Assembly: GCA_964426415.1 (NCBI GenBank)
Contig: CAYRQM010000040.1
Coordinates: 1 to 14,967 of the forward strand
DNA length: 14,967 bases
Reading direction: 5' to 3'
DNA from: UBA3792 sp964426415
Lineage (GTDB): Bacteria > Bacillota > Clostridia > Christensenellales > CAG-138
Shown: positions 1 through 8,012 of the stretch, in pieces
Layout of the letters: every line of letters starts with the position of its first letter
Numbering within the stretch: the stretch's first letter is position 1
Program-made: the position numbers and the translations under genes
The notes under the pieces: model-generated
The model's database searches: none
What the model saw: only the letters and a program-made list of their open reading frames with translations
What the model was told of the DNA's origin: nothing

Positions 1-5
1 ATGGA

Positions 6-485
6 TTATTTGTGATACGTTTCGTTGCGGCGGATTTTGTAGCCGCGAAAGAGCTGTTCCAAAAGAACCAACCGCGCAATGCGGTGCGGCAGCGTCATGG
101 CAGACAGGGAAAGGGTTTCGTCGGCGCGGGCAAGCACGGCGGGCGACAGCCCCAAGGAGCCGCCGATGACGAACGCGACGGTGCGCGTGCCGCCGTCCTC
201 CCAATCACCAAGCCGCTTGGCAAACGCTTCGGAGGTGTAGGTTTTGCCCCCAATGGCAAGCGCCACCACCACGTCCTTTGGGTCAAGCGTTGCCAAAAGC
301 CGTGCGCCTTCCTTTTCTTTGACACGCGCTTCGTCGGCAGGATGGAGCGATTCGGGTGCTTTCTCGTCCGCTACCTCGTACACCTGCAGCGTGCAGTAGC
401 GCGCCAGCCGCTTTTGGTACTCGGCGCACGCGTCCACGAAAAAGGATTCTTTTAGTTTGCCTACGCAGCACAGCTTGATGTTCAT
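6..485 (-). CDS. rlmH: 23S rRNA (pseudouridine-1915-N3)-methyltransferase RlmH
   Basis: RlmH is a small SPOUT-class methyltransferase that uses S-adenosylmethionine to methylate N3 of pseudouridine 1915 in helix 69 of 23S rRNA on assembled 70S ribosomes. The 159-residue length is the family norm. The protein opens MNIKLCCVGKLK, has the glycine-rich cofactor-binding stretch FVIGGSLGL at 105-113, the conserved LSLSAMTLPHRIAR segment at 125-138, and ends RNETYHK, close to the usual RNEPYHK tail. The ATG overlaps the stop of the upstream walJ gene (ATGA). There is no good ribosome binding site before it, so translation is probably coupled to walJ. In Bacillus the two genes also lie close together, with htrA between them. 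The stop codon is 5 bases from the window edge, so any terminator lies outside. The identification is secure. Confidence 0.96.
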   Translation of the reverse strand: MNIKLCCVGKLKESFFVDACAEYQKRLARYCTLQVYEVADEKAPESLHPADEARVKEKEGARLLATLDPKDVVVALAIGGKTYTSEAFAKRLGDWEDGGTRTVAFVIGGSLGLSPAVLARADETLSLSAMTLPHRIARLVLLEQLFRGYKIRRNETYHK

Positions 486-1264
486 GCCAATTCAAAGACG
501 CCCGTGGGCGTGTCGCGGTTGGCAAGCGCAATCTCCATATCGGTCACGCCTGCCGCTTCCAAGACGGAACGCACGGTAATCAGCGCCAGCTCCGGATAGT
601 TGTTTTCTTTGCTGAGATGCCCCAAAATGACGCTGCGCACGCCGCGCTCCCGCAGCTTGACCAGCGCTTGGGCGCAATCCTCGTTGCACAGATGCCCATT
701 GCCCGACAGGATGCGCTTTTTGAGAAGGTACGGGTAGCTGCCCGCCATGAGCATATCCACGTCGTGGTTCGCCTCGAACAGCAGCAGGTCACAGCCGCCC
801 AAAATCTCTAAGATGCGGTTGTCGGTGTGGCCGATGTCGGTGCAGACGCCCGCCTTGCGGCCGTTGTACGAAACCACATAGCCCACGGCGTGGACGGCGT
901 CGTGCGGCGTGGAAAAGGGCAGCACGCGCACGCTGCCAAGAAAGAAATCGCAGTCGCTCTCGAACACGCAAACGTTCTTGGGCGCCACGTCCTTGAGCTG
1001 CATCCGCATGGCGCGCCAAGTGTCGGCGTTGGCATAGACGGGAAGGTCAAAGCGCTTGGACAGCACGTTGACGCCGCGAATGTGGTCGATGTGTTCGTGG
1101 GTGATGAGGATGGCGGTCAGCGACGCGGGTGCGACGCCGATGGCGGCAAGCAATTCGCAAATGCGCTTGCAGGACAGCCCTGCATCAATCAACAGACGGG
1201 CATTGCCCGCCTCAAGATAGGTCGCGTTTCCCGATGAACCGCTGCACAATGGACAAAACCGCAT
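482..1264 (-). CDS. walJ: WalJ/YycJ-type metallo-beta-lactamase-fold hydrolase
   Basis: This is a cytoplasmic metallo-beta-lactamase-fold protein of the YycJ/WalJ family, which in Bacillus is encoded beside the WalRK two-component system and is proposed to be a nuclease linked to DNA replication or cell-wall homeostasis. The start at 1264 gives 260 residues beginning MRFCPLCSGSSGN, the characteristic family opening, and has GGAGG 8 bases upstream. The frame stays open further upstream, but that would cross the promoter. The metal-binding signature HEHIDH is at 56-61. Further candidate ligands are H121, D143 in TDIGH, H167 in EANHD and H216 in GHLSKENN, so the site looks intact. It overlaps rlmH by 4 bases. 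No WalRK genes lie in this window. The family assignment is strong; the exact substrate is not known to me. Confidence 0.9.
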   Translation of the reverse strand: MRFCPLCSGSSGNATYLEAGNARLLIDAGLSCKRICELLAAIGVAPASLTAILITHEHIDHIRGVNVLSKRFDLPVYANADTWRAMRMQLKDVAPKNVCVFESDCDFFLGSVRVLPFSTPHDAVHAVGYVVSYNGRKAGVCTDIGHTDNRILEILGGCDLLLFEANHDVDMLMAGSYPYLLKKRILSGNGHLCNEDCAQALVKLRERGVRSVILGHLSKENNYPELALITVRSVLEAAGVTDMEIALANRDTPTGVFELA

Positions 1265-1285
1265 AGTCCGCCTCCGATCCCGCCC

Positions 1286-1314
1286 ATTATAGCACAATCC
1301 AAAGTACAAGAAAA
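1286..1314 (-). promoter_or_regulatory. Extended -10 promoter for walJ-rlmH
   Basis: On the minus strand a perfect TATAAT lies at 1291-1286, preceded by TGC to give the extended -10 element TGCTATAAT (1294-1286). The -35 position (1314-1309, TTTTCT, 17-base spacer) is weak, as is common with an extended -10. It lies between the terminator of the upstream unit and the walJ ribosome binding site, so walJ-rlmH is probably its own transcription unit. Confidence 0.7.
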
Positions 1315-1341
1315 GAGCCGATTGCAAAATCGGCGCTCTTT
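1312..1341 (-). terminator. Rho-independent terminator after the UPF0173-like gene
   Basis: Read on the minus strand, AAAGAGC (1341-1335) pairs with GCTCTTT (1318-1312). An inner CGATT/AATCG stem around a TTGC loop continues the hairpin, with a 2-base bulge on one side. A short T-rich run (TTTTCTT) follows. It sits 9 bases past the stop of the hydrolase gene and just before the walJ promoter. Confidence 0.8.
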
Positions 1342-1350
1342 ACGGTTTGG

Positions 1351-1944
1351 CTACAAGCGGATGGTTTCTCCCACGGCAAGCTGCCGCGAAGCGCCGCAAT
1401 AGCGGGACAAAAACGCCGATGCGTCGTGCAGCGAAAAGGTGAGCTGCGGCGTGGCAAAATGCATCGGAATGGCAAGCCTTGGCTGCAGCGCTGCGGCTTG
1501 CTTTGCCGCCGCCGCGCCGTCGAGCGTATACACGCCGCCCACGGGAATCAGCAGCACGTCCGCATTGGTCAGCGTGCGCGCCTGCTGCGGCGAAAGGAAA
1601 TGTCCCAAATCGCCCAAATGCACGACGACCTTGCCGTCGGCTTCGATGCGGAAGATGGTGTTTTCGCCGCGCCGCTTGCCTTGCACGTCGTCATGAAACG
1701 ATGCAACGCCCTGCACCGAAAAGCCGCACACCGTTTGGGGCGCAAGCGTTTCAATCACCGTGGGCGCACCGCTGACGCAGTCCAACGCGCAATGGTCGTG
1801 ATGGCGATGGGAAAGCGTCACCACGTCGGCGCGGACGCCATTGAGGTCGTACCCGCTGGCGCGATCCACGGGATCGGTCAACAGCCGTGCGCCGTCGTCG
1901 GTTTCCAACAAAAATGCCGCGTGTCCAAGCCAAGTCAGCTGCAT
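1351..1944 (-). CDS. UPF0173/UlaG-like metal-dependent hydrolase (metallo-beta-lactamase fold)
   Basis: A 197-residue metallo-beta-lactamase-fold protein resembling the YtkL/UPF0173 and UlaG-like group of cytoplasmic metal-dependent hydrolases. The start at 1944 gives MQLTWLGHAAFLLE, the typical family N-terminus, and is preceded by GGAGGA; the frame is open further upstream but lies inside the previous gene. The metal site appears complete: HRHHDH at 46-51, H84 in SFHD, D112 in HLGDLGH and H162 in PMHF. The gene overlaps the preceding unknown gene by 10 bases and the pair ends at a hairpin terminator, so they form a two-gene operon. Two metallo-beta-lactamase-fold proteins of different subfamilies thus sit side by side (the other is walJ). 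The substrate cannot be read from the sequence. Confidence 0.87.
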   Translation of the reverse strand: MQLTWLGHAAFLLETDDGARLLTDPVDRASGYDLNGVRADVVTLSHRHHDHCALDCVSGAPTVIETLAPQTVCGFSVQGVASFHDDVQGKRRGENTIFRIEADGKVVVHLGDLGHFLSPQQARTLTNADVLLIPVGGVYTLDGAAAAKQAAALQPRLAIPMHFATPQLTFSLHDASAFLSRYCGASRQLAVGETIRL

Positions 1945-2486
1945 ACAAGATTCCTCCGTTCGTAAAGCAAAATCCGCGCGACGCCGCCCATGGCGTGCTC
2001 CAAATCGATGCGCGCTTGCCCGTCCAACGCGTGGGAAACGGTCAGCACGGCTTTTTCCGTGTCCGAAGTCCATGCGCCGTCCCTTGCGGCAAAGACGGTG
2101 CGCCAAACCACCGCCTCAACACGCTCATCCTTTGGGCAGGGCGCGTCGCCGTGGCGCAGCAAAATAGCAAGCCGCCGATCCACATACGCGTCGCCATGGA
2201 CAAACGACGCGGGCAGCGCGGCAGCGTACGCGTCCAGCGATTGTGCCGTCAGCCAAAGCAGCAGCCAACCGTTTTGCGCCGACACGCGCTCCACCAGCGG
2301 CGCGCCCAACAGCGTACATTCATTTTGCACGCGTTCGAGCTTGTTTGCCACAAAGGCGGCGTCGCCAAAGAAGCTGCTGCACGCCACATGCGCGTCGCGT
2401 GAGACGCGCAGCGTGGGCAGCACGCCCGTATGCTGTTGGATCCAGCCGCACAACGCTTCCGTTGCCGACCGATACAGGCTTTCCAT
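1935..2486 (-). CDS. Uncharacterised 183-residue cytoplasmic protein
   Basis: I do not recognise this family with confidence. The protein has no signal peptide or membrane segment and looks like a soluble alpha/beta protein. Residues from about 40 to 110, including NGWLLLWLT, loosely recall the N-terminal tRNA-binding domain of arginyl-tRNA synthetase. The C-terminal helix (DLEHAMGGVARILLYERR) loosely recalls the DALR anticodon-binding domain. No HIGH or KMSKS catalytic motif is present, so this is not a synthetase. It overlaps the downstream hydrolase by 10 bases, so the two are probably co-translated. The ATG at 2486 has no clear ribosome binding site. The frame is open upstream without an ATG, GTG or TTG that I can find in the nearby stretch, so 2486 is the best start. 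The gene is real by its operon position and ordinary codon use; its function is unknown. Confidence 0.72.
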   Translation of the reverse strand: MESLYRSATEALCGWIQQHTGVLPTLRVSRDAHVACSSFFGDAAFVANKLERVQNECTLLGAPLVERVSAQNGWLLLWLTAQSLDAYAAALPASFVHGDAYVDRRLAILLRHGDAPCPKDERVEAVVWRTVFAARDGAWTSDTEKAVLTVSHALDGQARIDLEHAMGGVARILLYERRNLVCS

Positions 2487-2492
2487 ATCGGT

Positions 2493-2521
2493 ATGGTACC
2501 GTTCTTTTTGAAAAATGTCAA
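2493..2521 (-). promoter_or_regulatory. Sigma-A type promoter for the unknown gene/hydrolase operon
   Basis: On the minus strand there is a perfect TTGACA (2521-2516), a 17-base spacer and TACCAT (2498-2493, four of six matches to TATAAT). Normal spacing places the transcription start about 7 bases further on, at or next to the ATG at 2486, so a leaderless message is possible. It is divergent from spoIIR. Confidence 0.55.
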
Positions 2522-2578
2522 TCGCCCAAGTATGGCGCAGGATGGAAACGGAGATACTTTTTTCCGAGGTGAAGTAAG

Positions 2579-3148
2579 ATGAAACGAATCATAGTCCTAT
2601 TGCTCTGTGCGGCGCTTCTGCTGTGCGTAGGCGCGTCTTTGACCCGACCCAAAGCAGGCGACGCCGTGCCTGCGGTCAGCCAAGTTTTATCCTCCAAGGA
2701 AGGAATTTTGCGGCTCCACATCCTTGCCAACAGCGACAGCAGCGAAGACCAAGCCTTCAAGCTGTTGGTGCGGGACGCCGTCGTGCCCATCTTTGAGCAA
2801 TCCACGTCCTATGCGGATGCGCGGACGTTCCTGCTGACGCATGGCGCGGCGCTGCAGGAAACCGCCGAACGTGTGCTGCGCGAAAACGGCTGCACCTACA
2901 CCGTGCAGCTGTCGTTGGGGACGGAATCGTTCCCCGACCGCATCTATGACGGCGTGCTGTACCCTGCGGGCGACTACGACGCGCTGTGCATTCGTCTGGG
3001 CAAGGCGCAAGGGCACAACTGGTGGTGCGTGCTGTTTCCGCCGCTGTGCATCATCACCGAAACGGGCGAAGCGGTGGATCCGTCCACCATCGAGCCGGAA
3101 AGCACGCTTTGGAATCTTTTCATGAAATGGTTCGGAGGACAGAAATGA
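2579..3148 (+). CDS. spoIIR: Stage II sporulation protein R, SpoIIR
   Basis: SpoIIR is the forespore-made secreted signal that crosses into the intermembrane space of the sporangium and triggers SpoIIGA to process pro-sigma-E in the mother cell. The 189-residue protein has an N-terminal signal or anchor segment (about 4-20, IIVLLLCAALLLCVGA). The family hallmark LRLHILANSDSSEDQ is at 45-58, followed by a KLLVRDAV segment and the C-terminal block HNWWCVLFPPLC at 146-157. GAGGTGA lies 7 bases before the ATG. It is first in an operon with sleB, overlapping it by 4 bases (ATGA). In Bacillus spoIIR is transcribed by sigma-F; I could not find a convincing sigma-F promoter in the 92-base gap upstream. 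The identification is secure. Confidence 0.96.
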   Translation: MKRIIVLLLCAALLLCVGASLTRPKAGDAVPAVSQVLSSKEGILRLHILANSDSSEDQAFKLLVRDAVVPIFEQSTSYADARTFLLTHGAALQETAERVLRENGCTYTVQLSLGTESFPDRIYDGVLYPAGDYDALCIRLGKAQGHNWWCVLFPPLCIITETGEAVDPSTIEPESTLWNLFMKWFGGQK

Positions 3149-3831
3149 GCAAGAATCGGAGACGCATCAGCGTGGCGCTGCTGGTGCTGCTGTTGTTGCT
3201 GCCGCTGGTGCTGCCCATGATTGCGGAAGCGGTTTTGAAGCGCGGCTCCACGGGCGACGAAGTGATCGCCGTGCAAAAGAAGCTCAAGGCATGGGGCTAC
3301 TATTCGGGCTCCATCGACGGCGTTTACGGCAGTCAAACGGAGCAGGCGGTGCGCTATTTTCAGTCGAAGAACGGATTGACCGTAGACGGCGTCGTGGGCA
3401 ATCAAACGGCAGCCGCCTTGGGCATGACGCTGTCGTCCTCGTCCTCGTCGTCCTCGTCGTCCTCCTCGTCATCGTCCGCAAGCGGCGACGTCTACCTGCT
3501 GGCGCAATGCATCCACGGCGAAGCGCGTGGCGAATCGTACAAGGGACAGGTGGCGGTGGGCGCGGTGGTGCTCAATCGCGTGAAAAGCAGCAAATTCCCC
3601 AACTCCATTTCGGGCGTCATCTATCAGCAGGGCGCATTTACCGCCGTATCGGACGGGCAAATCAATCTGACGCCGGGCGATTCGGCAATCAAGGCGGCAA
3701 AGGACGCCATGAACGGGTGGGACCCAACGGGCGGCTGCATCTACTATTATAATCCCGTGACCGCCACCAGCAAATGGATTCTCACGCGCCCCATCATCAT
3801 CACCATCGGCAAGCATGTATTCTGTCAATAG
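3145..3831 (+). CDS. sleB: Spore cortex-lytic enzyme SleB
   Basis: SleB is the lytic transglycosylase that degrades spore cortex peptidoglycan (muramic-delta-lactam containing) during germination. The 228-residue protein has a hydrophobic signal segment at about 8-30 and a PG_binding_1 peptidoglycan-binding repeat at about 33-93 (LKRGSTGDEVIAVQKKL to VDGVVGNQTAAALG). A run of 15 serines follows at 97-111, then the SleB hydrolase domain at about 115-228 with probable catalytic E126 in CIHGEARGE, ending in TIGKHVFC. The ATG at 3145 was chosen over an upstream in-frame ATG because GGAGG lies just before it, it overlaps the spoIIR stop, and a signal peptide follows directly. It is followed after 9 bases by ypeB, its usual partner. 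The pure-serine linker is unusual in length. Confidence 0.95.
   Translation: MSKNRRRISVALLVLLLLLPLVLPMIAEAVLKRGSTGDEVIAVQKKLKAWGYYSGSIDGVYGSQTEQAVRYFQSKNGLTVDGVVGNQTAAALGMTLSSSSSSSSSSSSSSSASGDVYLLAQCIHGEARGESYKGQVAVGAVVLNRVKSSKFPNSISGVIYQQGAFTAVSDGQINLTPGDSAIKAAKDAMNGWDPTGGCIYYYNPVTATSKWILTRPIIITIGKHVFCQ
3433..3477 (+). repeat. TCG/TCC codon tract encoding 15 serines in sleB
   Basis: Fifteen consecutive TCN codons (mostly TCG and TCC, one TCA) form a short, imperfect trinucleotide repeat in the linker between the peptidoglycan-binding and catalytic domains of SleB. Insertions or deletions of whole units would keep the frame and change only linker length. Confidence 0.9.
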
Positions 3832-3840
3832 GAGGCGGGT

Positions 3841-5187
3841 ATGAGAAAGAAGATTTGGATATTCGGCACGCCCGCCGTGCTCGCCATCGGCTTTGCGGTG
3901 ATGTCGGTGCTGTACTTGGACGCGCGCGCCCAAAGCGCCACCTCGAACACCAAGATTTCGGAGCAGGCGGCGACCATCGAGCAGCAGACCCAACACATTG
4001 CGGCGCAGACCCAAAGCGTGTACCACACGCTCATCAACGATTTGAACGACATGGAAACGGCGCTCACCAAGCTGACCGCCGCAGGTTCTGCCGCCCAGTA
4101 CACGCGGCTTTTGGCGGATGTTTGGCGGCTGGCGGCAAGCGCCCAAGGCGCGCTTTCTCAGCTTCCGGCGACCCACGCATCCGCAAATGGGATGCAGTCG
4201 TTTGTCACCCGCATCGGCGACTATGCCTACTCGCTTTTGTGCAGCGTCTTGGCGGGAAAGCCGATCGGGCAGGAGGATCGTGACCAGCTGGAAACGCTGC
4301 GCACCCAATGCGCCACGATGTCCGACACGATGTACGAACAGCTTATGGCAGGCGAGCTGCCCACCGACGCGCTCACGACGGAAACCTACTACGGAGACAG
4401 CGAGGACGAGGAGAGCATCACCGACTATCCCTCCCTGCTGTACGACGGCCCCTTCTCGGAAAGCAGCGAAGCGGCGACGGCGCAGGGGCTGCCGCAAGAG
4501 ACGGTGGACGAAGCCACGGCGACGCAGATTGCGCAGTCGTTTTTGGGCGTGGAACCCACCTACGACGGCAAGTGCGAAGGAACGATTGTCACCTATGAGT
4601 ATTCCGCTTCGGACGAACAGGGCGAAGTGAGCCTGTCCGTCACGCGAAACGGCGGCTTGCTGCTGTACTTTATGCGCCAGCCTGCAGGCGCCAACGACGA
4701 CGCGCCCACCGAGGAGGAAAGCCAACGATCCCACGAAACGGCGGCACGCTTCCTTGCCGAGCAGGGCTTTGGCGAGATGGAACCGTCCTACGCGCAGTAT
4801 TACAGCGGCTGCGTGGTGCTCAACTATGCCGCCATCCAAGATGGGGTGGTGCTGTACGCCGACTTGATCAAGGTCTATGTGGATCGGCAGACCAACGAGG
4901 TCATCGGCATGGATGCGCGAAACTACTATTTTCATCATACGCAGCGCACCTTGAAGGCGCCCGTTTTGACCGAGCAGGACGCCCGCGACGCCGTTTCCGA
5001 CGGGCTTACCATCGAGCAGGTGAAGCTGGCGCTGATTCCCAAGAGCAACGAGTCAGAGATTCTGTGCTACGAATGCAAGTGCGTGAAAAACGATGTGTTC
5101 TTCCTCATCTACATCAACGCGGAAACGGGCGTGGAGGAGGAAATCTACGAGGTCATCAACAGCGAAGAGGGCGACTTGGTGGTGTAG
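3841..5187 (+). CDS. ypeB: Germination protein YpeB
   Basis: YpeB is a spore inner-membrane protein required for SleB localisation and stability; it is proteolysed at germination, releasing SleB activity. The 448-residue protein has one N-terminal membrane anchor (about 5-25) and a probable coiled-coil stretch rich in Q and E (about 38-60). The conserved motif YPSLLYDGPFS is at 196-206. Repeated PepSY-like modules follow, for example around 220-290 and 310-370, with a final one near 375-440. The length matches the family. GGAGG lies 5 bases before the ATG and the gap to sleB is 9 bases. The usual sleB-ypeB pairing is kept, but here both sit behind spoIIR. A terminator follows 14 bases after the stop. 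Confidence 0.94.
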   Translation: MRKKIWIFGTPAVLAIGFAVMSVLYLDARAQSATSNTKISEQAATIEQQTQHIAAQTQSVYHTLINDLNDMETALTKLTAAGSAAQYTRLLADVWRLAASAQGALSQLPATHASANGMQSFVTRIGDYAYSLLCSVLAGKPIGQEDRDQLETLRTQCATMSDTMYEQLMAGELPTDALTTETYYGDSEDEESITDYPSLLYDGPFSESSEAATAQGLPQETVDEATATQIAQSFLGVEPTYDGKCEGTIVTYEYSASDEQGEVSLSVTRNGGLLLYFMRQPAGANDDAPTEEESQRSHETAARFLAEQGFGEMEPSYAQYYSGCVVLNYAAIQDGVVLYADLIKVYVDRQTNEVIGMDARNYYFHHTQRTLKAPVLTEQDARDAVSDGLTIEQVKLALIPKSNESEILCYECKCVKNDVFFLIYINAETGVEEEIYEVINSEEGDLVV

Positions 5188-5201
5188 CCCCAAAAATGCA
5201 G

Positions 5202-5236
5202 CGCCCCCGCAGGCGTCGGCTTGCGGGGGTGTTTTT
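5202..5236. terminator. Terminator between convergent ypeB and clpB, probably bidirectional
   Basis: A 10-base-pair stem pairs 5202-5211 with 5222-5231 (including one G-T pair) around a 10-base loop, followed by TTTTT on the plus strand. On the minus strand a TTTTT run begins 5 bases past the stem (5196-5192), so the same hairpin can end clpB transcription. Confidence 0.88.
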
Positions 5237-5240
5237 GCGC

Positions 5241-7826
<2,586 letters not shown>

Positions 7827-7855
7827 ATCGTTCCCTTCCTTCAAGAAATGTCGTT

Positions 7856-7882
7856 TTAGCACTCTCGTCCTTCGAGTGCTAA
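7856..7882. promoter_or_regulatory. CIRCE operator (HrcA-binding site) of clpB
   Basis: The sequence TTAGCACTC (7856-7864), 9 bases, then GAGTGCTAA (7874-7882) is a perfect match to the CIRCE consensus. HrcA binds this inverted repeat and represses heat-shock genes until GroEL becomes occupied by misfolded protein. It covers the predicted clpB transcription start (about 7880) and also lies in the 5' leader of the message. Confidence 0.97.
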
Positions 7883-7886
7883 ACTC

Positions 7887-7915
7887 ATGATACGCCAACC
7901 ATTTTGCGATTGCAA
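7887..7915 (-). promoter_or_regulatory. Sigma-A type promoter of clpB
   Basis: On the minus strand TTGCAA (7915-7910), a 17-base spacer and TATCAT (7892-7887, five of six matches) lie immediately upstream of the CIRCE element. The start would fall inside CIRCE, the classic arrangement for HrcA repression. Confidence 0.75.
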
Positions 7916-7983
7916 GGGCATTTTCGTTTGTTTGCAATTGCTCCACAATTCTTTCAAATGGACTTCCGTTTTGGGGTGCGGTT

Positions 7984-7992
7984 TGGTATAAT
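7984..7992 (+). promoter_or_regulatory. Extended -10 promoter for the GNAT/glycine-zipper gene, pth and mfd
   Basis: TGGTATAAT is a perfect extended -10 element 20 bases before the ATG at 8013. The -35 region (7964-7969) is poor. The spacing leaves room for a short leader carrying the GGAGGAAGG ribosome binding site. It is divergent from clpB and about 100 bases from CIRCE. Confidence 0.7.
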
Positions 7993-8012
7993 GATAAAGG
8001 AGGAAGGTTGCC

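Noticed and set aside
482..1327. A longer 281-residue start for walJ at 1327.
   Set aside because: The extra 21 residues would be encoded by the extended -10 promoter and terminator region; ATG 1264 has a strong ribosome binding site and the family's usual N-terminus.
2530..2559. GTATG and GAGATACTT with a 16-base spacer upstream of spoIIR, considered as a sigma-F or sigma-G promoter.
   Set aside because: The -35-like part is acceptable but the -10-like part matches too few consensus positions to call.
3469..4938. A 489-residue open frame on the minus strand across sleB and ypeB.
   Set aside because: It crosses two well-identified genes on the other strand and has no ribosome binding site or known domain; it is a GC-driven shadow frame.
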